Below are positions 7,340 through 17,724 of a DNA stretch of 52,352 nucleotides, in pieces (position 1 is the first letter of the stretch; every line of letters begins with the position of its first letter). The DNA comes from Metasolibacillus sp. Its GTDB lineage: Bacteria > Bacillota > Bacilli > Bacillales_A > Planococcaceae. A program made the translations under genes and the position numbers. The notes below the pieces were generated by a model. It was not told the DNA's origin. It saw only the letters and a list, made by a program, of their open reading frames with translations, and made no database searches. The DNA is taken from NCBI RefSeq assembly GCF_025291715.1, contig NZ_JAMBIZ010000027.1, positions 1 through 52,352 of the forward strand. Direction: 5' to 3'.

Positions 7340-8557
7340 CTACAAAGCTCGTAGCTCGCTTAATAAATATAAGGAGCCTGTGACAATTTTCGTCTGGCAA
7401 TCATGCTTTAAATAATTTGCAGCTTGTGGCAATGTCATAATTGTACCAGCCTGCATTTCAAGCATTTGCGTTGCCTTCATTGCACGTGGATTGTCAAAAT
7501 CGACAAAAATAAATTTGCTAGCGACAGGTGCTAGTAGCTGTATCGCCTGTGCGACATCTTTATCTGCTAGCATTCCTAGCACAATTTCCACTTGCTCATT
7601 CGGAAATTGCTGCTGAATTGTTTGGACAAGTGCCGCAATGCTCGCTGGGTTATGTGCACCGTCGAAATAAACATGTGGCAATACTTGCTCAAAGCGCCCA
7701 GCTACTTGTGCTGCATAGACAGCACGTTCAATGGCAGCTATATCAACTGCTATGGAAAGGGTAGCGGCAGCCTCTAAAAAGGAGGTAATCGCAACTGCCA
7801 TATTCTCCCCTTGATGCGTGCCCAAAAGCCTTCTTTGCAAGTTGCGAATTTCAAGCTGACGTGCTTTATGATGATATGTTGTCCCATCAATTTCAAATAC
7901 TTCACCAAGCGCAAAAAATGGCGCATTTTGATGTTGAGCCTCAGCTTTGACAACTTCATATGCCTCTTTAGGCAAACGCCCAATCACAACAGGTCTTTCC
8001 TGTTTAATAATGCCTGCCTTATGTGCCGCAATCTGTGCTAATGTTGTGCCTAAAAAATTGGTATGTTCTAGTGCAATGCTTGGAATAACAGAAACAATAG
8101 GCATCACGATATTTGTACTATCCTCACGCCCTCCCATACCTGCCTCCAGCAATACTAAGTCCACCTGCTCATTGTGAAAATGCTGCAATGCTGCACATGT
8201 TAGTAGCTCAAAATCTGTTAATAAATTTTGTAGCCCTGCTGTCACCATCTGTTTGAAAACTGTATCCATTTGTACTTGCGTAATAGGTTGTCCATTCATT
8301 TGAATTTGGTCATGTACATCGACAATACACGGTGACATAAATTTACCCACCGTTAAGCCATGCTCTCTAGCCATTTGCTCAACGAATGTCAATGTCGAGC
8401 CCTTGCCGTTCGTGCCTGCGAAATGAATGACCTGCAATGATTGCTGTGGCTGCCCAAGCTGTTGCAATGCCTGTAACATGCGTTGCAAGCCTGGCTTAAT
8501 CACATCGTCACTTGGCAATTGCCAACGTTTTTTATATTCATCTAATTTCGGTATCAT
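7340..8557 (-). CDS. folC: FolC-family folylpolyglutamate/dihydrofolate synthase, second copy
   Basis: 405 residues, Mur-ligase superfamily. It has the P-loop AGTNGKGST near residue 50, the region GMGGREDSTN (where typical FolC has GLGGRLDATN), the DGAHNPAS motif of the C-terminal domain, and the closing TGSLYLLSEL. The enzyme adds glutamate to dihydropteroate or folates using ATP. Its start overlaps the stop of the first folC by 4 bp, so the two form a translationally coupled tandem pair. Substitutions in the conserved GGRLDATN segment suggest it is the more divergent copy, possibly specialised. Which copy does which reaction cannot be read from sequence alone. Confidence 0.85.
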   Translation of the reverse strand: MIPKLDEYKKRWQLPSDDVIKPGLQRMLQALQQLGQPQQSLQVIHFAGTNGKGSTLTFVEQMAREHGLTVGKFMSPCIVDVHDQIQMNGQPITQVQMDTVFKQMVTAGLQNLLTDFELLTCAALQHFHNEQVDLVLLEAGMGGREDSTNIVMPIVSVIPSIALEHTNFLGTTLAQIAAHKAGIIKQERPVVIGRLPKEAYEVVKAEAQHQNAPFFALGEVFEIDGTTYHHKARQLEIRNLQRRLLGTHQGENMAVAITSFLEAAATLSIAVDIAAIERAVYAAQVAGRFEQVLPHVYFDGAHNPASIAALVQTIQQQFPNEQVEIVLGMLADKDVAQAIQLLAPVASKFIFVDFDNPRAMKATQMLEMQAGTIMTLPQAANYLKHDCQTKIVTGSLYLLSELRAL

Positions 8558-9810
8558 TGCACACCTCGCTGTGTTAAAAATGTACGTACCTCACCAATAA
8601 AGTAGAGGGAGCCCGTGATAATGAGCAACTCGTCCTCTGCCAATTGTTGCTCCGCTAAAAATTTTGCCCAATCCTCTACAATATGTGAATGGGGACTTTG
8701 TGCTGCCAAAGCTTGGGCTGACATCGCACGCGGCATCTGAATTGTTGTGAAATACAGTGCAGTCGCGACTTGCTCCATCATTTGAATGCTCACAGCATGA
8801 TCTTTATCCTGCAATGCCGCATAGAGAAAATGGTATTTTTTATTTGGCTCTACTTGCTGCAATGTTTGAATTAAGGCAGCTGTTCCTTCCGAATTATGTG
8901 CACCATCTAAAATAAGATTTGTGCCAAAGCGCTCAAAGCGACCTTGCCACTTGGCACGATGTAACGCCACACGCACTGCTTCCTCTCTAAGCTCCCTTAA
9001 CACTAGCTTGCTCGCTGTAATCGCTAAGGCTGCGTTATTTTGCTGATGTATCCCTTCCATCGCTGGTTGAATATTAGAAATGCTACAATCCCCTTTATAA
9101 TGAAATGCCCCATTTGCCAAGCGCTCAACCTGAAACGATTCATGCAATAAATAGCTTGGTGCCTCCTGCTGCTGTGCGATTTGGCGAATAGTCTCTCTCG
9201 CCTCTGGATGCTCCACACCAACAACGACAGGCTTACCTTTTTTAATAATGCCTGCCTTTTCAGCCGCAATTAGTGCATGTGTATCACCTAATAAATCCGT
9301 ATGCTCCAACGAAATTGTTGTAATGACACTCACTTCAGGTATCACAACATTTGTCGCATCAAGCCTTCCACCAATACCTGTCTCAAGCAATGCAATATCG
9401 ACCTCTTCCTCTGCAAAATGCTGAAGTGCAATACATGTCACGACTTCAAAAAAGCTTGGAAATTGCCCATTTAACTGCTCCTCGACAGCCTGTGCTACCG
9501 CATTGGCATAGCGTAAAAACTGCTCGTCTGAAATTTCTTGCTGATTAATCGTAATGCGCTCATTTGCTCGCTCTAAGTGTGGTGAAGTAAAAGCGCCTAC
9601 AGTCCAGTCATGCGCCATTAAAATTTCTCTCGTCGCATTTAATGTTGAGCCTTTGCCATTAGAGCCTGCAAAATGAATAAATTTCGTTTTACGCTCTGGA
9701 TGTCCAAGCGCTGCCAATATTTTGTTCATTGCCTCCAACGGCTCGCCTTTATAGCTGCTTGCCTTTAATTGAAAAATAAAATCTGTACATTGCTGCATCG
9801 TTTGAAACAT
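8554..9810 (-). CDS. folC: FolC-family folylpolyglutamate/dihydrofolate synthase, first copy
   Basis: 418 residues. P-loop AGSNGKGST, canonical GIGGRLDATN, DGAHNSEG and a C-terminal TGSLYFIGEV. The motifs match standard Gram-positive FolC, so this is the likelier orthologue of B. subtilis folC, which also follows valS. A GGAGTG lies 6 bp before the ATG at 9810. It is 101 bp downstream of valS, with a terminator in the gap, and is coupled to the second folC. Confidence 0.88.
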   Translation of the reverse strand: MFQTMQQCTDFIFQLKASSYKGEPLEAMNKILAALGHPERKTKFIHFAGSNGKGSTLNATREILMAHDWTVGAFTSPHLERANERITINQQEISDEQFLRYANAVAQAVEEQLNGQFPSFFEVVTCIALQHFAEEEVDIALLETGIGGRLDATNVVIPEVSVITTISLEHTDLLGDTHALIAAEKAGIIKKGKPVVVGVEHPEARETIRQIAQQQEAPSYLLHESFQVERLANGAFHYKGDCSISNIQPAMEGIHQQNNAALAITASKLVLRELREEAVRVALHRAKWQGRFERFGTNLILDGAHNSEGTAALIQTLQQVEPNKKYHFLYAALQDKDHAVSIQMMEQVATALYFTTIQMPRAMSAQALAAQSPHSHIVEDWAKFLAEQQLAEDELLIITGSLYFIGEVRTFLTQRGVQ

Positions 9811-9876
9811 TGCCTACACTCCATTTGTTTTGGATTTATTCCATGTTTTTCGAGATTTATTCCACGTTTCCAGAAA

Positions 9877-9906
9877 AAGGGCGACTAATGCTTATCAGTC
9901 GCCCTT
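9877..9906 (-). terminator. Terminator after valS
   Basis: AAGGGCGACT (minus strand 9906-9897) pairs perfectly with AGTCGCCCTT (9886-9877), followed by a T-run on the minus strand. A symmetric A/T context makes it possibly bidirectional. Confidence 0.85.
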
Positions 9907-9911
9907 CTTTT

Positions 9912-12557
9912 TTACATATTTTTTAGTTCTGCTAAACGCTTTTCAACCGTTGCGTGTTTTTCTTCGTAATCTGCTAATTTTTCACGCTCTGCCTGTACTA
10001 ATGCTTCTGGTGCTTTCGACACGAATTTTTCGTTTGATAGCTTGCCAGTTACGAGCTTCACTTCTTTTGCCCATTTTTCCAGCTCTTTCTCTAAGCGTAC
10101 GATTTCTTCCTCTACGTTGATTAAACCAGCTAACGGTAAAAATACTTCCGCACCTGTTACAACTGCTGACATCGTTTGTCCTGGTACTTCCACATTTTCG
10201 CCAATGATTAAAGGCTCTGGGTTACAGAATTTTTCGATGTATGCTTTATTCGTTTCAAGCACTGTTGCTGTCGCTGCATCTTTTGCCGATACGTAAAGCC
10301 CTACTTTTTTGCTCATCGGTGTATTTACCTCAGCACGGATGTTACGCACTGAACGTATAATATCCATAAGCAGCTTCATGCTTTGCTCATCTTGCTCGAA
10401 GTTGAAAGCAGGGTTGACAGTTGGCCATGCTGCTACTGTAATGGATTCACCTTCATGTGGTAGGTGCTGCCAAATTTCTTCTGTAATAAACGGCATGAAT
10501 GGGTGCAATAAACGCATCGTTTGATCTAATACATGCGCTAGCACCGAACGAGTTGTCTTTTTCGCTGCTTCATCTTCACCATATAGTGGCAGCTTCGCCA
10601 TTTCGATATACCAAGAACAGAAATCGTCCCAAATGAAGTTATACAATTCGCGTCCAACTTCGCCGAACTCATATTTATCTGATAATGCTGTTACACGTTC
10701 GATCGTATTGTTTAAGCGAGATAAAATCCATTTATCTGCAACTGATAAATTGCCTGTTAAATCGATTTCATCATATGTTAAGCCGTCCATATTCATCAAG
10801 GCAAAGCGAGAGGCGTTCCAAATTTTATTGGCAAAATTCCAAGTTGCCTCTACTTTTTCTGTTGAATAACGTAAATCTTGCCCTGGCGATGAGCCTGTCG
10901 CTAAGAAATAACGCAATGAATCAGCACCGTATTGATCGATAACATCCATTGGATCAACACCGTTGCCGAGCGATTTGGACATTTTGCGTCCTTCTGCATC
11001 GCGCACTAAACCATGAATTAATACATCTTTAAATGGGCGTTCACCTGTAAATTCAAGTCCTTGGAAAATCATGCGAGAAACCCAGAAGAAAATGATATCA
11101 TAGCCAGTTACTAATGTGCTTGTTGGGTAATAGCGTTTAAATTCTTCATTTTCAGCGTCTGGCCAGCCCATTGTTGAAAATGGCCATAAAGCAGATGAGA
11201 ACCAAGTGTCTAAAACGTCTTCATCCTGTGTCCAATTTTCGCTATCTGCTGGCGCTTCTTTGCCAACGTAAATTTCGCCTGTCTCATTATGGTACCATGC
11301 TGGAATTTGGTGACCCCACCATAATTGACGAGAAATACACCAGTCACGAATATTTTCCATCCAGCGTGCGTACGTATTTTCAAAGCGTGCTGGTACGAAG
11401 TTGACTTTGCCTGCTTCATCCTTTTGCAATTCAAGCGATGCATCGGCAAGCGGCTGCATTTTTACAAACCATTGTGCTGATAAATATGGCTCGACAACAG
11501 CGCCTGAACGCTCAGAGTGACCCACAGAATGCATATGCTCTTCAATTTTGAATAGCACGCCTGCTTCCTGTAAATCCGCTACGATTTGCTTGCGACATTC
11601 GAAACGATCCATGTCTTTATACTTGCCAGCTAGCTCATTCATTGTGCCGTCTTCATTCATTACTAAAATGCGCTCTAAATTATGGCGATTACCTACTTCA
11701 AAATCATTTGGGTCATGCGCTGGTGTCATTTTTACAACACCTGTTCCAAAATCTTTATCTACGTAGTCATCTGCTACGATTGGAATTTCACGTCCTACGA
11801 TTGGTAAAATAACCGTTTTACCGATTAAATGCTGATAGCGTTCATCATCTGGATGCACCGCTACACCTGAGTCTCCTAGCATCGTTTCAGGGCGCGTTGT
11901 TGCAACTTCCACATATCCTGAGCCATCTGCTAACGGGTATTTCATATGATAAAATGCACCTTGTACATCTTGATAAATTACTTCAATATCTGATAACGCT
12001 GTTTTCGCCGCTGGGTCCCAGTTAATAATGCGCTCACCGCGATAAATTAAGCCTTTTTCATATAACTGAACGAATACTTCCTTTACAGCATCAGATAGAC
12101 CTTCATCTAATGTGAAGCGCTCACGTGAATAGTCTAATGCTAAGCCTAGCTTCGCCCATTGATCGCGAATATGACCTGCATATTCCTCTTTCCATTCCCA
12201 TGTTTTTTCGAGGAATTTTTCGCGTCCTAGGTCATAGCGTGTTACGCCTTGTTCGCGTAGCTTTTGCTCTACCTTTGCTTGTGTCGCAATTCCTGCATGA
12301 TCCATTCCTGGTAGCCAAAGAGCATCATAGCCTTGCATGCGCTTCATGCGAATCAAAATATCTTGCAACGTCGTATCCCATGCGTGCCCTAAATGCAATT
12401 TACCTGTTACGTTTGGTGGTGGAATTACAATTGAATAAGGCTCTTTATCGCTAGCTGTCTGTGCTTCAAAAAATTTCCCTTTAAGCCACCACTCATAGCG
12501 CCCTGCTTCAATGGCATTTGGCTCATACTTTGTTGACATCGTTAGCTGTTCTGTCAT
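9912..12557 (-). CDS. valS: Valyl-tRNA synthetase
   Basis: 881 residues, the usual length for bacterial ValRS. It has the class I signatures HLGH ([14 protein letters not shown], about residue 50) and KMSKS ([14 protein letters not shown]), the editing domain between them ([18 protein letters not shown]), an anticodon-binding domain, and a C-terminal coiled-coil arm rich in Glu/Lys (about 815-881). It charges tRNA-Val and hydrolyses mischarged threonine. Start ATG 12557 follows TAGGAGGAAGACAAC. Control is by the T-box directly upstream. Confidence 0.97.
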   Translation of the reverse strand: MTEQLTMSTKYEPNAIEAGRYEWWLKGKFFEAQTASDKEPYSIVIPPPNVTGKLHLGHAWDTTLQDILIRMKRMQGYDALWLPGMDHAGIATQAKVEQKLREQGVTRYDLGREKFLEKTWEWKEEYAGHIRDQWAKLGLALDYSRERFTLDEGLSDAVKEVFVQLYEKGLIYRGERIINWDPAAKTALSDIEVIYQDVQGAFYHMKYPLADGSGYVEVATTRPETMLGDSGVAVHPDDERYQHLIGKTVILPIVGREIPIVADDYVDKDFGTGVVKMTPAHDPNDFEVGNRHNLERILVMNEDGTMNELAGKYKDMDRFECRKQIVADLQEAGVLFKIEEHMHSVGHSERSGAVVEPYLSAQWFVKMQPLADASLELQKDEAGKVNFVPARFENTYARWMENIRDWCISRQLWWGHQIPAWYHNETGEIYVGKEAPADSENWTQDEDVLDTWFSSALWPFSTMGWPDAENEEFKRYYPTSTLVTGYDIIFFWVSRMIFQGLEFTGERPFKDVLIHGLVRDAEGRKMSKSLGNGVDPMDVIDQYGADSLRYFLATGSSPGQDLRYSTEKVEATWNFANKIWNASRFALMNMDGLTYDEIDLTGNLSVADKWILSRLNNTIERVTALSDKYEFGEVGRELYNFIWDDFCSWYIEMAKLPLYGEDEAAKKTTRSVLAHVLDQTMRLLHPFMPFITEEIWQHLPHEGESITVAAWPTVNPAFNFEQDEQSMKLLMDIIRSVRNIRAEVNTPMSKKVGLYVSAKDAATATVLETNKAYIEKFCNPEPLIIGENVEVPGQTMSAVVTGAEVFLPLAGLINVEEEIVRLEKELEKWAKEVKLVTGKLSNEKFVSKAPEALVQAEREKLADYEEKHATVEKRLAELKNM

Positions 12558-12581
12558 GTTGTCTTCCTCCTAAGATTAAAA

Positions 12582-12848
12582 ATAAAAAAACACTCCTCTC
12601 GCCTATAAAAAGGACGAAGGAGTGCATATAATTTGTTCGCGGTACCACCTTTATTCCAATCCTCAAAAAGGATTGGCTCTCAATTCAGATAACGGTGTTT
12701 AACCGGCTTTTGCTACTTATCGTTCACAAAAACTGCTCCTAGGCTACATTCAAATGTTCGTATTGTAGGAGCTTTTCAGCTACCGCTCCCTCTCTAACCA
12801 AACGAGGACATTTTACTCTTCCTACTCATTGCATCAACTATTTAACTT
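12582..12848 (-). promoter_or_regulatory. T-box leader of valS
   Basis: On the minus strand the T-box sequence AGGTGGTACCGCG lies at 12650-12638. Downstream, a strong terminator is formed by CACTCCT and AGGAGTG (12624-12618 / 12597-12591) followed by a long T-run (12590-12582). Upstream is a stem-I-like region with the repeat GAGC-rich helices near 12720-12800. This is the standard layout for aminoacyl-tRNA-dependent antitermination, sensing uncharged tRNA-Val. I could not place the specifier codon with certainty; GTA is present in an apical arm, but that may not be the specifier loop. Confidence 0.93.
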
Positions 12849-12854
12849 GAACAT

Positions 12855-12883
12855 ATTGTATATAATTTAACGTTGAATTTCAA
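12855..12883 (-). promoter_or_regulatory. SigA promoter of the valS T-box transcript
   Basis: On the minus strand TTGAAA (12883-12878) and TACAAT (12860-12855) are 17 bp apart, placing the transcript start at about 12848, just ahead of the T-box stem I. Confidence 0.7.
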
Positions 12884-12901
12884 GTGGAAGGATGGTTTTT
12901 T

Positions 12902-13096
12902 ATGCGTCGAAAAAATTATAATCCTTATTTGCTACCACCATGGCTACGCAAAACACGCTTTTATTGTCGCACGATTATTTTGCCTATTGTCATCTTTCAA
13001 GGCGTGCGTGTGTTTATTGTCCCCACAACGGGCGATTTAATTTTGTTAGCAATTTTAGGATTACTTGCTTATTTATTATTAACTGATTGGATTTAA
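12902..13096 (+). CDS. Small basic membrane protein of unknown function
   Basis: 64 residues starting MRRKNYNPYLLPPW at ATG 12902, behind GGAAGGATGG; an earlier GTG at 12884 would put the initiation codon on top of that site. A cluster of Arg/Lys and aromatic residues is followed by two hydrophobic stretches (about 24-40 and 46-62), so it is likely a small integral membrane protein. It is divergent from valS, with the two promoter regions overlapping, and ends in a strong terminator. In B. subtilis this position between spoVID and valS is occupied by ysxE, which is absent here. I do not recognise the family. Confidence 0.65.
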   Translation: MRRKNYNPYLLPPWLRKTRFYCRTIILPIVIFQGVRVFIVPTTGDLILLAILGLLAYLLLTDWI

Positions 13097-13098
13097 GA

Positions 13099-13141
13099 AA
13101 AGTTGCTAGGAAAATAATCACCCCATTTTCCTAGCAACTTT
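13099..13141. terminator. Bidirectional terminator between convergent genes
   Basis: A perfect 17-bp stem, AAAGTTGCTAGGAAAAT (13099-13115) with its complement at 13125-13141. It serves the small membrane protein gene on the plus strand and the SpoVID-like gene on the minus strand. Confidence 0.88.
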
Positions 13142-13150
13142 ATAAGTATT

Positions 13151-13873
13151 TTACTCTATTCTAGTTGAGCGAACATTTAACACACTGTATGTTTCTGTTA
13201 AATCAGCTAAAAAATCATCCTGTAATGACGTTTCAGCTACAACTTGCTCCTGATGTACCGATACAAGATGGCTAGTAGATTCTTTATGGTGGACTACCTC
13301 TGCTGCTTCATGAGAGACAGGGATTGCTACTTCCTCTTGTTGTACAGCAACCTCTTCCTGAATCTTTGCTGTGAGCGGCTCTTCAACTTGTAATATCACT
13401 TCTTCTTGAACTATTGCGACAGGAGGCTCCTCGATTTGCTGCACAACCTCTGCAATTGACTCAGCAACAGCTACCGTTGCCTTATCTTCCGCAAAATCAC
13501 ATGTCACTTGCCAAACAAGCTGACAGCTCGCCCCATCATGAACCGCTTTTAGATTTTGCACCTTTAAATCGATTGGCCCTGTAACTTTATGTGCGGGCAA
13601 ATCCACTTCTAATGGCAACGCATACTCAAAATAACCCGTCGATTGCTCAATATCAATATGTTCAATATATGTGCCATGTACTTGCTGGATGGACTCAGCA
13701 GGATTAAAGGCAACAGAAGCTGCCACATGATAAATGCCTGTCAGCCGAATTGATTGCCCATCCTCGCTTTGTTCCCATTGCGGTGTTACACGTGCCATCA
13801 CAACATCCTCTAATGCCCCAAGCCCAACTGGAAATGTAAATTGCTCTGCCATATCCCAAGTAATTGTTTTCAT
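13151..13873 (-). CDS. SpoVID-like spore coat morphogenesis protein without LysM
   Basis: 240 residues. The N-terminal 150 residues are beta-rich (FTFPVGLGALEDVVMARVTP, RLTGIYHVAASVAF) and match the pattern of the SpoVID N-terminal domain, which drives spore-coat encasement. The rest is an acidic, repetitive segment of VQEEV / QVEEP units (about 150-195). B. subtilis SpoVID is much longer and ends in a LysM peptidoglycan-binding domain; nothing like LysM is visible here and the gene ends normally. Synteny supports the call, since spoVID lies between hemL and valS in Bacillus. A GGGAGGGAG precedes the ATG at 13873. It could be a functional short form or a C-terminally truncated gene. Confidence 0.65.
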   Translation of the reverse strand: MKTITWDMAEQFTFPVGLGALEDVVMARVTPQWEQSEDGQSIRLTGIYHVAASVAFNPAESIQQVHGTYIEHIDIEQSTGYFEYALPLEVDLPAHKVTGPIDLKVQNLKAVHDGASCQLVWQVTCDFAEDKATVAVAESIAEVVQQIEEPPVAIVQEEVILQVEEPLTAKIQEEVAVQQEEVAIPVSHEAAEVVHHKESTSHLVSVHQEQVVAETSLQDDFLADLTETYSVLNVRSTRIE

Positions 13874-13926
13874 CGCTCTCCCTCCCTATCGACTACTATA
13901 TGTTTTGCAGGAGAGAAAAATTCCCT

Positions 13927-14250
13927 TTACCAATAACGTATATAATGTTTTACTGTCTCCTCCACCTTCATACCCACTTTCTCATATAACGCTTGTGCTG
14001 TAACATTTGTGATAGCTGTTTCTAGTGTTACATAGCGAGCATTCTGTTCCTCGGCAAATCGGAAAGACGCTTGCATTAATTGTTCCGCAACCCCCTTTCT
14101 GCGATACTTTTCCACAACAAATAAATCATTCAAAATATATGCTCGCTTCATCGCAACAGATGAAAATACCGGAAATAATTGGACAAATCCCGCATAATCA
14201 TTTTGTATTTTTGCTGCTAAAATAATGGATTCGTTATTTCTTGAATGCAC
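13927..14250 (-). pseudogene. GNAT acetyltransferase missing its N-terminus
   Basis: 107 residues from a GTG at 14250, covering only the C-terminal two thirds of a GNAT fold: the acetyl-CoA-binding stretch VEKYRRKGVAEQLM and the closing ALYEKVGMK motif are present. Relatives have about 45 more residues before NNESIILAA. A stop codon sits immediately upstream of the GTG, so the missing part is not recoverable in frame. The break coincides with the broken 5' end of an oppositely oriented gene fragment (14225-14431). Probably a remnant and not a working enzyme. Confidence 0.65.
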
Positions 14251-14431
14251 TTATAGTGAGGAGGAATTAATCGCACTTGCACTTGAAGAACACGTCAAAG
14301 TTTATCCTTGTAGCCACTTATATATCGGCACGATGCCTACTGATCCGAAAATATTAATAGGCTTTGCCAACCTAACCTTTCAACAAATTGAACAAGTAAT
14401 ATTGCGCTTGAAGAAGGCTTGGGTTTTTTAG
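14225..14431 (+). pseudogene. C-terminal fragment of a MocR/PdxR-type regulator
   Basis: The 68 codons read LECTYSEEELIALALEE, then VKVYPCSHLYIG, then PKILIGFANLTFQQIEQVILRLKKAW. This is the conserved end of the aminotransferase-like domain of MocR-family GntR regulators. The first 350-400 residues, including the HTH and PLP site, are absent. The fragment begins where the GNAT fragment on the other strand ends, overlapping it by 26 bp. No ribosome-binding site was seen, so expression is unlikely. Confidence 0.65.
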
Positions 14432-14727
14432 CAAAGGAAGAAGCATAATACATGGATGATCCATTTTAACAGCATAAATCAATTACGCATTAGCATAATT
14501 ACAGCAAGATTTTTTAAGTTTACATAGGAAACCTCTTCAAAATCTATAACACCTGTTGGAGAGGTTGGTCACTCCCTTTGATTGAAATAACTTTTCCTAT
14601 ATTTATTTCCCAATTTATAAAAATTGGCTGTATCAAGTTAAAAACCACTTCCTATGTAAGCTCATAAGAAGTGGTTTGGCATTTAAAAATTTACTACTTC
14701 ACAACAAAAGCATATTTTCGCTTTAGA
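14432..14727. other. Gene-free region between the gene remnants and hemL
   Basis: AT-rich, no convincing ORF. The only recognisable element is the hem operon terminator near its right end. Confidence 0.6.
14633..14676 (-). terminator. Terminator of the hem operon
   Basis: AAACCACTTC (minus strand 14676-14667) pairs with GAAGTGGTTT (14650-14641), followed by TTTTAACTT. It lies 52 bp after the hemL stop. Confidence 0.85.
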
Positions 14728-16017
14728 TTATCTTGCTAATCTCGCAAATACCTTATGGAAAGCATCCACCGTTTTAGCAATATGCTCCTCTGTATGTGCT
14801 GTTGAAATAAACATGCCTTCAAATTGTGATGGTGGTAGGAAAATGCCTTCCTCTGCCATCAGTTTGAAGTATTCTGCAAATAACTGTAAATCAGATGTTT
14901 TCGCTGTTTCGAAATTGATCACTTCCTCGTTTGTAAAGAAGAAGCCAATCATGGAGCCTGCACGATTTACTGTATGTGGAATATTATACTTCGTTGCTGC
15001 TGCGCGGAAGCCTTCCTCTAACTGATCACCTAGCTTACGGAAATAGTCGTATGACTCTTTATTTAAGCGCACTAATGTTTCATAGCCTGCTGTCATCGCA
15101 AGTGGATTTCCTGATAATGTACCCGCTTGGTAAATCGGGCCTGCTGGAGCGATTTGTTCCATAATTTCACGCTTCCCACCGAAAGCACCTACTGGTAAAC
15201 CACCACCGATTACTTTACCTAAGCAAGTTAAATCAGGTGTGATACCATAGTAGCTTTGCGCACAGCCATAATCTACGCGGAAGCCTGTCATGACTTCATC
15301 AAAAATTAATAATGTGCCATGTGCTGTTGTTAGCTCGCGCAAGCCTTCTAAGAAGCCTGGTTGTGGAGGTACAACGCCCATATTGCCTGCAACAGGCTCT
15401 AAAATAACAGCCGCTAACTCGTTGCCAAACTTTTCGAATACTAATTTCGCTGATTCTAAATCATTGTATGCCACTGTTAATGTATTTTTGGCAACATCTG
15501 CTGGTACGCCTGGGCTATCTGGTAAACCAAGTGTTGCGACACCAGAGCCTGCCTTAATTAATAATGAATCACCATGCCCATGATAAGAGCCTTCGAATTT
15601 TAAAATTTTATCACGTCCTGTATAGCCACGTGCTAAGCGTAGTGCTGACATCGTTGCTTCCGTACCTGATGACACGAAACGAATCATTTCAATCGATGGT
15701 AAACGCTCCATCACTAGCTTTGCCAATTTATTTTCAGATAAAGTTGGCGCACCAAATGAAGCCCCTTTTGCTGCCTGCTCACTAATCGCCGCGACAACTT
15801 CAGGATGCGTATGGCCTAAAATTAATGGTCCCCATGATAATACATAGTCGATATATTCGTTACCATCAATGTCACGGATGATTGCACCTTGACCAGATTC
15901 CATAAAAATCGAACTCATATTGACTGATTTAAATGCGCGAACAGGGCTGTTGACGCCACCTGGCATTAAATCAATGGCTTCGCTAAATGCTTGCTTTGAC
16001 TTTTCATATGAACGCAT
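14728..16017 (-). CDS. hemL: Glutamate-1-semialdehyde 2,1-aminomutase
   Basis: 429 residues. It converts glutamate-1-semialdehyde to 5-aminolevulinate using PLP. The N-terminus [29 protein letters not shown] is typical, and the catalytic lysine lies in [17 protein letters not shown]. The start at 16017 follows GGAGGAGAAATAAT and lies just after the hemB stop at 16019; a longer frame to 16056 would run into hemB. It is the last gene of hemA-X-C-D-B-L, the same order as in B. subtilis, and depends on hemA for its substrate. Confidence 0.96.
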   Translation of the reverse strand: MRSYEKSKQAFSEAIDLMPGGVNSPVRAFKSVNMSSIFMESGQGAIIRDIDGNEYIDYVLSWGPLILGHTHPEVVAAISEQAAKGASFGAPTLSENKLAKLVMERLPSIEMIRFVSSGTEATMSALRLARGYTGRDKILKFEGSYHGHGDSLLIKAGSGVATLGLPDSPGVPADVAKNTLTVAYNDLESAKLVFEKFGNELAAVILEPVAGNMGVVPPQPGFLEGLRELTTAHGTLLIFDEVMTGFRVDYGCAQSYYGITPDLTCLGKVIGGGLPVGAFGGKREIMEQIAPAGPIYQAGTLSGNPLAMTAGYETLVRLNKESYDYFRKLGDQLEEGFRAAATKYNIPHTVNRAGSMIGFFFTNEEVINFETAKTSDLQLFAEYFKLMAEEGIFLPPSQFEGMFISTAHTEEHIAKTVDAFHKVFARLAR

Positions 16018-16018
16018 A

Positions 16019-16999
16019 TTATTTCTCCTCCAACCAACGTGCGGCATCTTTTGCATGGTATGTAATAATTAAATCTGCACCCGCGCGCTTCATACCAAGA
16101 AGTGTTTCCATTACAACTGCTTTTTCATCAATCCAGCCATTGATAGCAGCTGCTTTCACCATCGCATATTCACCTGACACATTGTAAGCAACAACAGGTA
16201 AAGCAAAGTTATTTTTCACATCACGAATAATATCCATGTATGCAAGAGCTGGCTTGACGATTAAGAAATCTGCCCCTTCCTCCACGTCAGATGCTGCTTC
16301 ACGCATCGCCTCTAGACGATTAGATGGGTCCATTTGATAGGTTTTACGATCGCCGAACTTTGGCGCACCGTCTGCTGCCTCGCGGAACGGGCCATAATAG
16401 CCAGAAGCATATTTCACCGCATATGACATAATCGGAATATGAGCAAAGCCTGCTTCATCTAATCCTGCGCGAATCGCCGCTACGAAGCCATCCATCATAT
16501 TCGATGGCGCAATAATATCAGCCCCAGCCTTCGCCTGTGAAATCGCTGTTTGTGCTAGTAAATTTAATGATGGGTCATTTAAAATTTGCTCGCCTTCTAC
16601 AACGCCACAGTGTCCATGGTCTGTATATTCACAAAGGCACGTATCTGCCACAACAAGAAGCTCTGGATGACGCTCCTTTGCATAACGTGTTGCCTTTTGA
16701 ATAATACCATGATCGTGATATGCACCAGAGCCGATAGCATCCTTTTCAGCAGGTAAGCCGAATAAAATAACGGCTGGAATACCTAGCGCTACGATTTCAT
16801 CTAGCTCAGCACCTAAATTGTCTAAAGAAAGCTGGAAAACACCTGGCATTGATGCCACTTCATTTTTAATATTTTCCCCTTCCGCAACAAAAATCGGATA
16901 AATGAAATCTTCCTTATGCAAATACGTTTCTTTTACCATTGCACGCATCCCTGCGCTTTGGCGTAAACGGCGGTGTCTTTGGAAATGTAATTGTGTCAC
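16019..16999 (-). CDS. hemB: Delta-aminolevulinic acid dehydratase (porphobilinogen synthase)
   Basis: 326 residues. It joins two 5-aminolevulinate molecules into porphobilinogen. The zinc-type metal site is seen in [14 protein letters not shown], and the two Schiff-base lysine regions in [15 protein letters not shown] and [19 protein letters not shown] is also conserved. The start overlaps the hemD stop by 4 bp, so the genes are translationally coupled. Confidence 0.96.
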   Translation of the reverse strand: MTQLHFQRHRRLRQSAGMRAMVKETYLHKEDFIYPIFVAEGENIKNEVASMPGVFQLSLDNLGAELDEIVALGIPAVILFGLPAEKDAIGSGAYHDHGIIQKATRYAKERHPELLVVADTCLCEYTDHGHCGVVEGEQILNDPSLNLLAQTAISQAKAGADIIAPSNMMDGFVAAIRAGLDEAGFAHIPIMSYAVKYASGYYGPFREAADGAPKFGDRKTYQMDPSNRLEAMREAASDVEEGADFLIVKPALAYMDIIRDVKNNFALPVVAYNVSGEYAMVKAAAINGWIDEKAVVMETLLGMKRAGADLIITYHAKDAARWLEEK

Positions 17000-17724
17000 T
17001 TTGTAATTCCTCCTATTAATTGCTCTATCACTGCTTGCATTGTGTATGTTTGTGGCTGTACAGTAACAGTTGCACCGTACTTTTGTAAAGCGGCTGTTGT
17101 AATATGGCCGATGGAAGCAACGGTTATGTCCTGCCAGCCAATTGTTGGGACAATATGTTCAGCATATACTTGCACCGCTGAAGGACTCGCAAAAACGACA
17201 ATCGGCTCTGCTGCTTGTAATAAGCTTTCCTTCATTGCTTGTACATGCGCTGTCGTAGGCACTGTTTCATAAATCGTCCATTCATCACAGCATAAAGCAT
17301 CTTTTATCGTAGTTTTTGCTAAGCTGCCTCGTAAAAAAAGGCAAGTCGCCTCTCCCATTACTTGTGGGAACTCCTTCACAAACACATCTGCACTATAAAC
17401 GCTTGGGACAAAATCCACAGTGTAGCCATACTGCTCTAGCGCTTCCTTTGTTTTTGCCCCTACAGCTGCAATGCGATTTGATACATGCTTGACCTTTTGC
17501 ATAAAGCTTGTTACCGCATTTTGGCTTGTGAAAATCAGCCAGTCATACGCGGGTAGACGCTGTAGCCATTCAGCATCTTCTTCACTTTCACACGTTTGTA
17601 CTGCAATGAGAGGAAAGGCTTGCACCTCTCCTCCATACTGTGCAACAAGCTGCGCAATCGTCTGTACCTTCTGTGTGCCTGTTACATAAATCGTTTTCCC
17701 TGTAAGTAGGACATTACTATGCAT
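16996..17724 (-). CDS. hemD: Uroporphyrinogen-III synthase
   Basis: 242 residues. It closes hydroxymethylbilane with inversion of ring D to give uroporphyrinogen III. The family is poorly conserved; supporting segments are [24 protein letters not shown] and [11 protein letters not shown]. Position between hemC and hemB, with an 8-bp overlap with hemC and a 4-bp overlap with hemB, makes the call secure. Confidence 0.92.
   Translation of the reverse strand: MHSNVLLTGKTIYVTGTQKVQTIAQLVAQYGGEVQAFPLIAVQTCESEEDAEWLQRLPAYDWLIFTSQNAVTSFMQKVKHVSNRIAAVGAKTKEALEQYGYTVDFVPSVYSADVFVKEFPQVMGEATCLFLRGSLAKTTIKDALCCDEWTIYETVPTTAHVQAMKESLLQAAEPIVVFASPSAVQVYAEHIVPTIGWQDITVASIGHITTAALQKYGATVTVQPQTYTMQAVIEQLIGGITK

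Noticed and set aside
7774-8177. Several short ORFs inside the second folC
   Set aside because: They are other-frame shadows of folC without ribosome-binding sites.
12847-12866. TTGAAC/TATAAT promoter for the small membrane protein
   Set aside because: Only 8 bp between the hexamers; the spacing is too short.
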